64,000 bases of DNA, from positions 121,643 through 185,642 of the forward strand of contig JAGHQL010000024.1 of assembly GCA_020080175.1 (NCBI GenBank), in the 5' to 3' direction. Shown here one piece after another: positions 38,719 through 50,376 of the stretch (its first letter is position 1; each line of letters begins with the position of its first letter). A program made the translations under genes and the position numbers. The notes under the pieces were generated by a model. It was not told the DNA's origin, did no database searches, and was given only the letters and a program-made list of their open reading frames with translations. This stretch comes from Glutinoglossum americanum. Its lineage: Eukaryota > Ascomycota > Geoglossomycetes > Geoglossales > Geoglossaceae.

Positions 38719-40818
38719 ATGGTGTTGATATGTAGGCCAATTCTGGTCCCCAGTTTTTATTTATTATTTATTGTTCGTTTACTAAAATTCAATTGGGTGG
38801 AGGTAGTTCCCGCAGTATCAACCCTACGCCGCGATCCCCGTCTACACAGCTATTCATCCTACGTATCCGCCTTGTGTATAGTCATTGGAGTTGTCTGGCT
38901 GCTTCTCTTACCTCTGAATGACTACTCCCGACAGACATATATTTCCGAAAACGCTCTTTTACCTGGCCAGGTACACACATACTTCGGGGGGAGCGAGCAG
39001 CATGTCTTTAGGGCATATAAACACGAGGTGGAAGTGCTGAACCCCAATGGAACGGATGGGTATGGCTAATTGATCATGGGGTCCATGTCGTATTAGTCAA
39101 AGGCTGATATTGAGGACTTGCGGAACTAGAGTAGTAGCTAGACTCGATGAGATATTCAAATCCGCCGGCCTAAAAGTGGCACGCCAGAAATACGAGTATA
39201 CCTCCTCTGGAAAGCAGTATTCTGGAGAGAACGTCTACTCTATCTTGCACGCACCAAGAGGGGACGCCACCGAGGCAGTGGTACTCGTTGCGGCATGGAG
39301 GAATATGAATGGGGAATTAAATGAAAGCGGTGTTGCTCTTGTCTTGACACTTGCGAGATATTTCAAGAGTTCGGAAGGTTGACTTCTATATGCAATTCCT
39401 GCGCTGACCCCTGCGTAGGGTGGTCTCTTTGGTCAAAGGACATAATATTTTTGATCACCGCGGATAGCAGAGCTGGGCCTCAGGCTTGGGTTGACGCTTA
39501 CCATGATGCGCATTCGCCAACCTCAGTCTCATCGCTACCACTAAAGGGTGGGGCTCTTCAGGGTGTTGTGGTGGTCGACTACCCTTTCTCTGGCCCCTTC
39601 GAAACTATACATATTGTCTATGATGGGATCAATGGCCAACTACCGAACCTTGATCTATTCAATACCGCTGTGTCGATAGCAAGTGGGCAGATGGGGATTG
39701 GGACTGCACTCCAGCAGATGTGGAAACATAATGATGGTTACAGAGACCGCTTGCGGACGATGCTTCGAGGCATGGTAAACCAGGGGCTAGGACATGCTTC
39801 AGGTCCCCATAGCAGCTTTATACCATACCATGTCGATGCGATCACTCTACAAGTGGTTGGTAGCGGCTCGCATGACGAAATGGCTCTCGGACGGACGATC
39901 GAAAGCCTCTTCAGAAGCCTCAATAACCTACTGGAACACTTCCACCAGAGTTTCTTTTTCTACTTGCTTATGCAAACTAACAGATTCGTCAGCATTGGAA
40001 CTTATTTACCTAGCGCGATGCTGATCGTAGTCAACTTCACCATAACTGCCATGTCATTGTGGGTCCAGAGCGGGCGTCCAGGGACTTCTGACATCGCACC
40101 CACACGTTCACAGAGAGACAATAAGCAAACACCTAGGGATGCCAAGGAAAATGAGGGGCTTGGTGCTTCTCCAATGCAAAGCGCTATCATAGCAGAGAGA
40201 AAGTTATTCCTGCCATTAGCGTTCGTGATTGGGGCACACTTTCTGGGGGTTGTACCTCTCTATGTCTTCAATCACAGTTCTGAAAAGGTGTTTGTTCCGT
40301 TCCGTAAGTTGCCCAAGGTAGCTAACATTACTCGCTAGATGATAACGGTTACATTTTTCTCCTTCACCGCCCTCAATTTCATTTTCCCCTATGTCAGCGC
40401 TATCGTCCTAGAACGCTACTTTCATCCAACCCTCCAGGAAATCCTCCTTACTAAATCCTTTTCGCTCCTTCTTCTTGGTATGTTCCTTTCCACACTAGCA
40501 ACACTCAATTTCTCTCTTGCCTTCCTTGTCGGCCTCTCTTCCGTACCTTTGGCGTTCGTTCGCCCTATTCCCGAGCGCCCAAAGGTGGCGGCCGTGGCTG
40601 GAATTTTGATGAGCCTCTTAGCCCCAACAACGGTGCTGATTTGCTCAAGCATCTATTGGGAGATACCTATTAGCGATATCTTGATTGAGGCGGCATTTGG
40701 ATGGGATGTCTGGGGGATGTGGACCCAGGTGGTAGTTTGGTGTGTATGGTGGCCGGCCTGGTTAACTGGTACAATATTGTTGGCTTCATCACTAGTAAAG
40801 TCCAACAGTGGATCATGA
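38719..40818 (+). CDS. gaa1: Gaa1, GPI transamidase subunit
   Basis: Membrane subunit of the ER GPI-transamidase that attaches GPI anchors to proteins. Preferred exons 38719-38731, 38816-39059, 39115-39377, 39419-40287 and 40339-40818 give 622 residues. With the first intron removed the N-terminus reads MVLILSTLRRDPRL, the usual pattern. That 84-nt intron is in frame, so an unspliced 650-residue form is also open. Features: first transmembrane helix (IVIGVVWLLLLPL), luminal hallmark ISENALLPGQVHTYF, YSILHAPRGDATEA, SLWSKDIIFLI, then a block of C-terminal transmembrane helices. Intron 39378-39418 is only 41 nt. Confidence 0.92.
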
Positions 40819-41155
40819 GAACCGCCAGGCTTGTCACCTTGGAGAGCGGAAGCGACATAGAGAGCTCTATAGAAATATGGATTTATCTATACAAGTGTTA
40901 CGTTGCATGTCAACATCAGAGACCGCTACTCCCTAGCATCAGGAAGAAGGGACTGCGCATATATGATAAACAAGATTTTCCACCTAGCCCCCAGCAATAG
41001 GCCCAGCAACACCAGACATGTTCATTTTATTTGAGATGTCACTTCACTGAGCGAATTAACCCAGCCATGGCTCCGGTACAGAATTAGTACCTGAGCGTAA
41101 GCTGGTCAATTCCCGGAAGCCTGGCATATGCCACCCCCCACCAACAGGCACCCAC
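40819..41155. other. Intergenic between convergent gaa1 and rpn9
   Basis: 337 bases that should contain two 3' UTRs; nothing else recognised. Confidence 0.55.
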
Positions 41156-42411
41156 TTATGCTGCCCAAACATCTTGCCCAACACCTTCGATCCAGTTACC
41201 CAACTGATTGACGCTAGAATCCCACTCTCGTAGCCTCAGTCTCATGCTGTCAATCTGCTTCATATCAAGAACCTTCGGTTGTACCCAGTTGATCCTTGCG
41301 ACCTCCGCCACTTGGTCAATACTCCCTCGCAGTAGCCCCAAACTAAGAGCCTTCATGACGAGATGTTCGATCTCGTCTGATTGAACTTTCGTCTCTTCCG
41401 AGATAGTCGCGAATGTCATAGCTCGGTCATGTGGTGGGCGACGAAAGACGGTTTCTGTCAAAGCGGAAAGGGAAATTTTTTGGTACAAGAATTCCTTGTG
41501 TTCTTCCAACAACCTATTCTTTGCAATATTGCCGGCAAGAACATCGTATGCCGCCAAATCACCGCGATTAAATGCAAATAGGAGGTCTCGAAGCCAAGCA
41601 TGTGGGGTGTTGGCTAGCGAGTCTAAAATCGGATGCAGGAGTAGCTCGCCAAAATTGTAGATGGAATCAGATACTAGTGCAGCTACGCTGAGGTCATACG
41701 CCCGGGTCTGGCGCTCTGCAGGGTTGAGATCTGAAATATCTATGCAGGCGAGGAAGAGTAACGCATTCTTGTAGTAAGATGCGAATTCAAGCTTAGCCTA
41801 ACTGAAGTCAACCAGCCATAACATAAAGTCCCTGAAAATCACAAGTCATACCTGATAGTAATCTGCGTTGACCCGGTAGAAAGAGGCGTGGACCATGGTC
41901 TCCACTGAGTCGAATAAGTCAAGTATTCTCTCCGCTCGATCTAGCTCTTTCCTCGCCCCATCGTAGTCCTCAAGCTGAAGCTTCACTCCAGCCACTGCTA
42001 CTGTGGCATAAACAAAGGCATCTTGAGATGATGGCTTGTTTACTTTCTCAGCTATAGCTGCTAAAAAAACAAGACGTTCCTGGTCATCTAACAAGGAGGT
42101 CAGAGACCATTGACTCAGCAAATAAGGCGTGGTCGCAACGCACCTTTGCACTGCGTTGCAGCAATCAAACCCAGCTTCACAAGCTTGAGCTGGTTTATCT
42201 TCTCCGAAAAGCTTAGCACGAAGGTCTTATACAACGAAATTCGCTGTGGAGCGCTTTCATTGTGGCTGAAGTATTCGACGAGAACATCAGTGAGCTGGTG
42301 CCACAGCCGCCGCTCCCAGAAATCCTCGAAAGACATGACTAAGTGTTGAAGATCGGCAGGAGCAGCGTCTCGCTGCTCCGCGAGGAAGTTAGGAATAGTA
42401 TCGAAGTCCAT
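41156..42411 (-). CDS. rpn9: Rpn9, 26S proteasome lid subunit
   Basis: Non-ATPase PCI-domain subunit of the 19S lid (PSMD13 family). Minus-strand exons 42411-42144, 42087-41852 and 41797-41156 give 381 residues, the family size. The N-terminal helical repeats include LKLVKLGLIAATQC, then DAFVYATVAVA. The C-terminal PCI/winged-helix region contains RAMTFATISEET, VMKALSLGLLRGSIDQV and RINWVQPKVLD. Both introns are GT-AG. It is divergent from the complex I 40 kDa gene over 278 bp. Confidence 0.95.
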
Positions 42412-42689
42412 GCCTAGATAAAGTTCTCTTCCACCTATGATCTTATCGGTACCCTGGAATTCTAATATACGGAAAAACAGACTAACAAGGCTGCCCAGAT
42501 GACTGATGAATGGAGGTATTTGAGAGAAAGTTGGGTATAAACGAGCTCAGAAGAGCCTCAAAGAGCCGCCGATGCCGCTTTAGATGGATCTTTGATCGTC
42601 GTCATTGGACCGCAACCCTATTCAAAAGCTCAACCTTCTTCAACTACCCAAAATCAGAACCCGCTCGACCAAGTGGTCCAGCGGCCGTC
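42412..42689. promoter_or_regulatory. Divergent promoter region, rpn9 / complex I 40 kDa subunit
   Basis: 278 bases between start codons of two divergent genes; the shortness means the two promoters are adjacent or shared. Confidence 0.55.
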
Positions 42690-44349
42690 ATGCATAAATG
42701 CTGGACCGCGCCGACAGCTATAAGCCTAAAGACAGCTACCAGATCGAAACATACACCAATTGTGCTACAAAGAGGCCTGCAAGATATCTCTATCACACGG
42801 ACCGGTAAACCCATCATCCGAGTACAGGGTGGAAGGTAATACGACCAGCCTCCTAGGAAGTGTTGGAGTATGTTCTCACTGTAAACTGTGAACAGGTCTT
42901 CGCTCGGAGGTAATTGAAGCCATTAACTAAATCATCTCAGCTCCCGATTAATATTATTTGAAAGGTCACACGGCAACCGTCTTTGGAGCTACAGGATTTC
43001 TGGGCCGATACATCGTTAGCAGACTTGGTGCATACTAGATTCCCTTTTTTTATGTTCTCAGAGTACCGCTATTAACCGTTCGATTCCATAGCTCGGCAAG
43101 GATGTACCGTCGTCATCCCATATAGGGAGGAAATGGCTAAAAGGCACCTGAAAGTCACAGGCGACCTAGGGCGAGTCGTTTTCATGGTAAGACCGCCTAA
43201 CTACAAGACATTCCAATGGTAGATGTGATACCTTACTGTTATCCAAAGGAGTACGACCTTCGTAATACTCAGTCCATCGAAGAGAGCGTGCGGCACTCCG
43301 ATGTGGTTTACAACCTCATCGGTCGCATGTATCCCACGAAGTAAGTAGCTTGATTTATGAATACCCACTTCACAAGTGTTTTCCCTATTCCAGATTTAGT
43401 AACCACTTGCTCACGCTAGCGATACAGAAACTTCGATTACGAAGACGTTCATGTTGAGGGGGCAGAGCGTATCGCTGAAGCAGTATCAAAGTACGATGTT
43501 GATAGATTTATCCATGTTTCCTCTTATAATGCCGACAGCACCTCGCCGTCTGAGTTCTTTCGAACAAAAGTAAGGCGGTATTCCCAAGTCACCTTTTAAC
43601 AAACTAACTCGCGCGATCTATAATAGGGGCGTAGCGAAGAAGTTGTCCGTAGTATCTTCCCAGAGGCAACCATTGTTAGGCCAGCACCACTTTTTGGTTT
43701 TGAGGATCACCTTCTGCACAAACTAGCTGGGGTTACGAATCTGTTTACTTCCAATCACATGCAGGAGAGATTTTGGCCAGTACATGTGGGTACTACCCTA
43801 CCCCTTTTGACTGTTAAGAGCAAGCCTAACAGGCTACTTCATTGGGCAGGTTGTGGACGTTGGCCATGCCCTAGAGGCTATGCTTCTAGATGATAGCACT
43901 GCATCGGAAACTTTCGAGCTTTATGGTCCGAAGAATTACTCTATGGCCGAGATAGCAGAATTAGTCGACAAAGAAATCATAAAGCATCGCCGCCACGTCA
44001 ATGTGCCGAAGCGCATACTCATTCCAGTTGCCAGGGTCCTAAACAAGCTGCTGTGGTGGCCAACAATGTCAGCTGACGAAGTGGAGAGAGAGTTTATTGA
44101 TCAAAAGGTCGACCCTTCTGCAAAGACATTCAAAGACCTGGGAATTGAGCCAGCTGAGATCAGCAATCTGACTTACCAATACCTGGTAAACCTAACCTCG
44201 TCTTTTTTGCCCTTATAAGTTTACATAGCTAACCAGTCTGAAATACACAGCAATCCTATAGAAGCGCAGCATTCTACGATCAGCCACCTGCTACGGAGAA
44301 GGAGAAGCGCGAGGAAAAGAAGTTCTTACATGTCATTGATGACCAGTAG
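42690..44349 (+). CDS. nuo40: Complex I 40 kDa subunit (NDUFA9 homologue)
   Basis: Accessory subunit of mitochondrial NADH:ubiquinone oxidoreductase with a bound NADPH and a short-chain-dehydrogenase fold. Exons 42690-42835, 42896-42909, 42965-43027, 43092-43186, 43249-43340, 43428-43569, 43627-43785, 43850-44185 and 44251-44349 give 381 residues. A presequence is followed by TRTGKPIIRVQGGR, the nucleotide motif FGATGFLGRYIV, then PYREEMAKRHLKVTGD, FMEYDLRNTQSIEESV and FELYGPKNYS. Exon 2 is a 14-nt microexon. The ATG at 42690 was chosen because an upstream in-frame ATG (42510) would add 60 unrelated residues. All introns are GT-AG. Confidence 0.95.
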
Positions 44350-44569
44350 GGTCACGTCTACCAGTTGTACAGGGGGATGGTCGTCCATTGCCTTAGACTA
44401 GCGTGTATATATATACTTCAGGTCTTGTGAACATCAGTCGGCATCTCAACGCTTAGTAAGGACGTGACAGCAGCCGAGGCATTTGCTACATTCATTCCTC
44501 ACTTGTCGGGCTTTAGACGTACAACCACAAAAGCCAGCCTCTGTTAACAGAATTGGTGTAAAATTTCCC

Positions 44570-45547
44570 ATGAACCCGCAACTCCCGCCCTTACCAGAGA
44601 CTGAGAGGCTGAGTGCATCGGTAATCAGAATACTAGGCGGAAACCCAGGCAAGGTGAGACTTAGGCAAATAAGGCGTAACACACGCCCCGCAAGCTAACT
44701 CCATATACGTGTAGTTCACTTTGCAAGGTATTACTATCGTAAGTCCTGGAGTGCGGACTGCGGATGCTCATCATTGCCAGGCACCAACACGTATTTAGTC
44801 GGTAGGGGCCCACGCCGCTTGCTCATTGACACAGGTGACGGGAGACCATCGTGGATACAGTCCCTTAAAAACGTGTTGATGTCAGAACATGCAAGCGTGG
44901 ACTCCGTAATCCTCACACATTGGCACCCAGACCACGTTGGCGGCGTAAAAGACCTACTCAAGTCCTCGCCCGGAACGAGAGTCTACAAGAACAGTGCCGA
45001 CGACAGCCAGCTAGATATCGAAGATGGGCAGCGGTTTCGTGTTGAAGGGGCTACTCTAAGAGCCTTCCACTCGCCCGGACACACCACGGACCATATGGCG
45101 TTGGTTTTCGAAGAAGAGGATGCCATGTTCACTGGGGACAATGTTCTTGGTCATGGGACAGCTGTTTTTGAAGACCTGGCAAATTATCTGTCAAGCCTGG
45201 AAATGATGAGCCACCAGTTTTCCGGGAGAGCTTACCCAGGCCATGGTCCAGCCATCGAAGATGGGCCAGCAAGGGTTCTCGAGTACATCCAGCATAGATC
45301 AGATCGAGAAAACCAGGTGATCCAGGTGCTAAAAAGCGCAAAACCTCCTCCAGACATGGAGCAGGCTGATGAGAGCAGGGACCTGGCGGGATGGACCCCG
45401 ATGGAAATCGTCAAAGTTATCTATCAAGACGTATCTGAAGATCTGCATTTAGCCGCAGAGCGTGGAGTGCTCCAGGTGTTGTGGAAACTCCAGAAAGAGG
45501 GTAGGGCACTCGGGGACAGCACAAGCAACAAATGGAGGTTTATGTAA
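44570..45547 (+). CDS. Metallo-beta-lactamase-fold hydrolase (LACTB2 family)
   Basis: MBL-fold protein of the LACTB2 type; animal members are mitochondrial endoribonucleases, and some fungal relatives act in polyketide pathways as thioesterases. Exons 44570-44653, 44715-44727 and 44781-45547 give 287 residues. The 13-nt microexon restores the family block GKFTLQGTNTYLVG, which is broken without it. The zinc-binding motif HWHPDH is at residues 79-84; downstream metal ligands are in HSPGHTTDH, FTGDNVLGHG and YPGHGP. The C-terminal helical region (ESRDLAGWTPMEIVKVIY) fits LACTB2. No polyketide synthase lies nearby, so a housekeeping role is more likely. Confidence 0.9.
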
Positions 45548-45738
45548 GTAACAGGATTGCACAACGTATAGAACTAAGATGCGCTCCTATTTCTAAAAAC
45601 ATCGAGGGTCCCGAATTCTAGATTTTCCGAGCGTAGCATAACTTCGTTATAGGAATAAATAGCCCAGTAGCCGAGGCAGGCGCATTCAACTTTCCGCTAA
45701 ATGTTCATAGGCGCAAATAACCCGAGCCTTGGGATATG
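45548..45738. other. Short spacer upstream of tRNA-Ser
   Basis: Nothing recognised apart from a small perfect inverted repeat (ATAAC-TTC-GTTAT at 45638-45650). Confidence 0.5.
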
Positions 45739-45836
45739 GTCACGGTGCCAGAGTGGTTAATGGGTAAGACTTGAATTCCGAGAATTCTAGCCATCTTATG
45801 GCTTCGGCCGCGCAAGTTCAAATCTTGTCCGTGACG
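45739..45836 (+). tRNA. tRNA-Ser (anticodon UGA) with a 17-nt intron
   Basis: The acceptor stem GTCACGG pairs perfectly with CCGTGAC. The D arm is CCA...TGG, the anticodon stem TAAGA pairs with TCTTA, and the loop CTTGAAA carries anticodon TGA at 45772-45774. The variable arm GGC-TTCG-GCC is long, as in serine tRNAs, and the T arm is GCAAG-TTCAAAT-CTTGT. An intron of 17 nt (45776-45792) lies at the canonical place after base 37. A run of seven T (45839 on) right after the gene is a Pol III terminator. Discriminator base G, as expected for serine. Confidence 0.95.
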
Positions 45837-45838
45837 AT

Positions 45839-45845
45839 TTTTTTA
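45839..45845 (+). terminator. Pol III T-run terminator of tRNA-Ser
   Basis: Seven consecutive T residues two bases after the discriminator base of the tRNA. Confidence 0.8.
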
Positions 45846-46166
45846 TGCTTCCTTTTATTCTTTGGCTGATCTTCTTTCTCACTGCCTTTTAAAACGCCGC
45901 CGCCCAAGCTTCTTAGTATCAGTTGCCTAGATCCCACCGTTTATTGTGCGGGTCGCACGGACAGACTTTTTTATGCCCCATCTCGGGAATGATGATCCGC
46001 TTACCTAGTCGGTACAGAGGACTTGGCAACCTGAGAGCGGTTTTTGCAAATTCATTTCTATTTAATTAGCGCTAACCATAGTAATTTTTTAAATACTAAA
46101 TTACTGCACTCAATAGTGGGTCTCCGCGATTCGTCTAGAACAAACTCCTATGTGAGTGGGAAGAAT
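45846..46166. other. Spacer between tRNA-Ser and Ytp1-like gene
   Basis: 321 bases, AT-rich around 46050-46110. It should contain the 3' UTR of the minus-strand Ytp1-like gene; nothing else is seen. Confidence 0.5.
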
Positions 46167-48286
46167 CTAAAAGATTGTTTGTGCGCGCCGCACGGCCCAG
46201 CCTTTAACGGCAACCACCATAATAATCCAGGCCATGAAGAAAGCCGTCAGCCCAACGGTTAGAGTGAATACAAACATGGCATCCAATTGATAAGCCTCTA
46301 TTGCCTTGACAATATCCTTGGTCTAGATAAGGTGGTCGGTCAGTATACTATTCGCAGAAGAGAAGGATAGAGGGCCTTCCTCACACTAGCCATGAATATA
46401 AGACCGCCGGACATGAGGCAAAATGACGCGATCAGTTCCGACGGTGGTCTTGATGGCAGAAATGAGGCTGGGGGTGACAGATATATAACAACATATGTGA
46501 CGGCCCGGGCTAGAGCGAATCCAACTAGGAGAGTGCCCCACTATAGCCAAATAAGTATGAAGGCCAGAGACTTACGAACGAGACATTACTTGCCTGTTTA
46601 TGAACCATAGCCGATATGGCAGAACTCTGGTGATGAGAGCTCATCATTAAGCCTAATAATAAAATAATTAATCCGGGTATGGGATTCATGGAAAAATCAT
46701 ATGTTTTGGGCGGGCTGGTGGAGTTAATGTCATTATGCTGGTTCCCTGAGAAAGTGGAAATTGTCGTGTTCAGCAGGTCTCGAACTCTTGCCGATTCGAC
46801 GAGCATCCCACACTACCGCCCATCAGCTTTGAGGACACCTAACATTATGCGGCACAATTAGGATACTCACTAGACCTCCGCCGAAGAACATTACCGAAAT
46901 CGACACATGCTCCAGATCTTGGGCGGTCCATGCATCTCCCCACGCTGCGAGGTGTTCGAGAAACACATTCGTTGTGCCATACAGAAATATCACGAACGAC
47001 TCGACAAATTCCGCTGAAGGGATGGACGTCTTCCACGAGCCGGCCACAGGCGAAGGCTTGATGTTCCACGCCTGCCACACCCCCTGACTTAGCGAAATAC
47101 CACGCCAAACGTCAACCGCTCTGACTTACCCAACCTAAGTCTGCGAAACAGCCCATCCATCGACCCAGGGTCAGGACGCCGTACCACAAGAAGATACCGC
47201 CCTTGATAAAATGTGCGAGACCGTTGAAAATCCCATCACCTCGCTTCGGGGATCAGTCCTAGCCGAAGTATTCACAGTCCAAAGTCGACAGCACTTACCA
47301 TGATGCCTCCATAGGTAACAGCACCCGTACATATCGCGATAAACCCAAGAATGAGAATCACACGATCCACAGTAGTGTACAACATCTCGGTGAGGCGGAG
47401 TACGCCTTTCGGCAAGCCCAGAACCTGTCGCACAATCCTATCTAGAACATTGCTGCGCAGGAACAATCGCCTCCCGTGCGTCGTCGCATCTTCCCCATCA
47501 CTGTAGATCCGTCCGTAGCTCGGTAGCCGCTGATCACCGTACTCGTCAGTAGGTGACAGCGAGTGGCTCCGTAGTGAAGACGAGGCCCTTTCCGTACCTT
47601 GGCCACTGTCGTTGGAATGTCGGCGATGTTCGGCTTCCTCGCCGTGCGCCTTCTGATATGCCTCCATAGCTTCGACAGAAACTGGTAAGAATGGCAGGCC
47701 CTCAGCCGATGTCTTATCGTAGCCTCTATCTCTCTCAGAATAGTTGCTCAAGAGTCCCATGAGTATATAGATTCCCACGAGCCAGGTCAGCACCCAACCA
47801 AGTTTATGGTGAGAGTTCTGAGGGTAGAGATCGGGAGTCTTCGCATTGTATATTGCTCCTAACACTACGCCAAGAACGTTGATGGCGAGAAAGAGGGCCT
47901 GGACAGGTGTGCGGATATTCGATTTAGCGATGCTTAGCATAACGCCTATGTTGATATTTAACATACCATTACTACAAAAAGACTTGTCAATCAGATAGCA
48001 TACCAACAGGAAGCAAGAACATCCACCCTAATACCATGAAAAATGCGTGGGCATAGATGAAACCCGACCCCGCGGAGTATCCGAAGTAACTCGGGTGGTT
48101 TGTTTGGACTGCATTCGGCGATACAGAGGCGGCTGGTCTGCTCAGACCTGCCGAAGGAGAGGGGCCGATTTTGTCCATATCTTCCTCCATGTTGCTGTGG
48201 CCATCGTGAGCGAATGCAGCTGCCAGAAACAAAAACTCTAGCAGAAGCGCCGCGGAAGTTAGTTTGGTAACACTACGGAGCTGCAT
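46167..48286 (-). CDS. Ytp1-like multi-pass membrane protein
   Basis: Fungal membrane protein of the Ytp1 family (DUF2427 N-terminal plus Ytp1 C-terminal regions); biochemical role unknown. Minus-strand exons 48286-48004, 47945-47295, 47239-47130, 47071-46871, 46812-46594, 46540-46385 and 46322-46167 give 591 residues. There is a signal peptide (LLLEFLFLAAAFAHDGH), about ten hydrophobic segments (for example FMVLGWMFLLPVGV, LAINVLGVVLGAIY, VTYGGIM), and a central Ser-rich hydrophilic loop. Conserved blocks include SAEFVESFVIFLYGTTNVFLEH and HHQSSAISAMVHKQ. Intron 46541-46593 has a GC donor (GCAAGT). At intron 47240-47294 the strong donor GTAAGT breaks the frame and only a weak GTGCTG four bases on keeps it; see findings. 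Confidence 0.87.
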
Positions 48287-49033
48287 ATATTGGACGCTGG
48301 GGCAAAAGGTAACAGGAATGAAGAATATAGCTGTGACAGTAGGAGCGGGGGTCAATCAACACATTGGATATTCCACATCAGATATCAAGTAGATATGTAG
48401 TATGGCCCGACGAGCTCCAGCGACCACGGGGGGTGATTAGGATTTATCATGTCCCGCTCCTGCCAGCGCAGGATATGTCAGCTACTCCGGAGCCAAACAG
48501 CGGGCAAAAAGTCGGTGTTGCTCACTGCGACGTTCCGAACTCCGATCGTCATCCTTACCAGAGCATTCAGATATATCAGGCCCCTCTAATCCCGACGAAT
48601 CCGTGTGCGACCATCACAGTGCGATGCGGTGTTAGGCTGACGTCACATGGCAGAGCAGCCACATCCAACAACTTATAACCCGACGTTTCAGCCTTTTCCG
48701 GTGGCTTGGCCTGCCCGTTCCCCACTTCTTAGCATGCTAAACCAGTAATGCAACGCGCTATCCACAATTCGCATCCGTGTTCACATTGGTATTCGAATTT
48801 GCTATGACAACCTCACCCCCCATGTAAAGGTTGGTTCCGGTCAAGGCGACTCGCCACATTTGAACGATAACATATCTCTTAATGAAACAAACTCCCTCCG
48901 TCCACTTCTGCTTCAGCTCTTCACGAGATGATTGATGGTCAACAGATTAATTAATCCCACAAATAGGTGCACATATGCATTGAAAGAAAGTTTCGTTTCC
49001 GATGCATCCGGCACATCCTACCATCTCGGCATA
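48287..49033. other. Intergenic: Ytp1-like promoter and efm5 3' flank
   Basis: 747 bases between two minus-strand genes. A 104-codon open frame on the plus strand (48364-48678) starts with ATG but shows no family motif. No RNA gene seen. Confidence 0.55.
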
Positions 49034-50081
49034 TCATCGCCAGTGCCAAGCATCACATTCGAAATTCGCATAGCATCTAAACTCGTTACCCAAGCCGTTT
49101 GCATGGCGTGGTTCGAAGTTCGTTGGGCGTAGTCCAGCTTGCTTGTGCAGCTTGGTCACGAGACTCTCCATTCTTTCCCCGGTACAGGCAATCAATTGGA
49201 ACCGGGGTACAGATGTATTCGAGGTTGCGATCTCATTGGTCAAGTGCATGCCCTCGGGTTTTGTGAGCCAACGCACAGTAATCGCAACTGGCGATTCCCC
49301 GGTCGTTCGGTCAGATGGTGTTGTGGAAATTTTGTTCGTAAATGAGTATGTGACTCACCCTTTGTTTGACAATCTGTGCTTAGGAATGGTGGGTCGCATA
49401 TAATCCGATCGAACTTTCCCTTAAGTTCGGCTTTGATCGGCAGGTCAGCTTGGTCACAAACTGGCGGGGTGGGGTGGGGTTCTTAGTACGAGGTAGTCGC
49501 GTGGGATTCTCGAAGTCATAGTGAACGAACTCCTCGAATACCGCAAATCGCTTATCGAATTCGAAGAGATATATTCGAGGTTTACTAGAGATTTCTATAG
49601 ATGCCTAGTCAAGAAGTCGTTATCTACCAGCCGAAGTAAGCCTGCAGACCGAAATGCCACTGACCATAAGCCTTTTGAACTGTACAAATACGCTTGGCGC
49701 AGAGATGAATCCGACTCTTAAGTCGTCCTTCACACCTTCCAGAAGCTGCTTGGCCAGTGTCGAGGCTGTCTCGTCGTCATACTAAGGACGGTATGGTCAA
49801 CGCTATTTGGCCAAACCACGCTGAGCCGAAACTCACCCAGAATTGGCTCGCGTTCCAATCCTCCGCAAACATCTCCATGCTGATGGGTGGGTTAGCATCC
49901 TCCGCATCCTGAACTTTGAGGTCCTCGAATTTCTTTTGGCGGTCGTCCCGCTCGCTATAGAATTGGCTAAGTGCTTCGAGTGTGCTTTGGGAAAGCTCTC
50001 TAATACGGTCCTTAGCTATTTTCAGTCGACATACGAGAAATCTTACATTGGTTCATCATCGTTGGTGGTCTCGTTAGCCAT
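49034..50081 (-). CDS. efm5: Efm5-type protein-lysine N-methyltransferase (elongation factor 1-alpha)
   Basis: SAM-dependent methyltransferase of the Efm5/EEF1AKMT1 family, which methylates a lysine of translation elongation factor 1-alpha. Minus-strand exons 50081-50047, 49999-49837, 49781-49665, 49604-49490, 49448-49359 and 49287-49034 give 257 residues. Motifs: LSQSTLEALSQFY and EDWNASQFWYDDETA at the start, then GFISAPSVF, IYLFEFDKRF, and the catalytic DPPF (residues 162-165). The end carries CTGERMESLV, TNFEPRHANGL and NEFRCYANFECD, all diagnostic. Only the last exon shows as a sizeable open frame. Intron 49449-49489 (41 nt) has an unusual GTACTA donor and is the least certain junction. 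Confidence 0.93.
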
Positions 50082-50376
50082 AGTTTGCTTACTGTCAGCG
50101 CAAGAGATGAAAAGGGACTAGTCGCTAAGCAATATTACGATCGCCGAGATTTTCTGTTGTAAAATTATTGAATTGTCCAGCAAAATCAACACCCAATATC
50201 AGGTATATGTCAAAATACACGCGTGATGGTTGGGTTGGAGTAGAAAATGTCCCGAGAATCATTTGCTAGGAGGGGGCTCTCCGCACTCATAAGTACGTAC
50301 ATAGATAGATACACGTGTGCGGTTGCAGCATTTGCCTCCATGACGCTCGCCATTGCATACCAATAGTACCCAAGAT

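Noticed and set aside
45638-45650. Sequence resembling one arm of a loxP site
   Set aside because: Only a 13-bp partial match without spacer and second arm, so a chance inverted repeat.
48364-48678. 104-codon ATG-started frame upstream of the Ytp1-like gene
   Set aside because: No motif, and it sits in the expected promoter region of the Ytp1-like gene; two weakly similar IY..PL.P segments inside it are too short to call a repeat.
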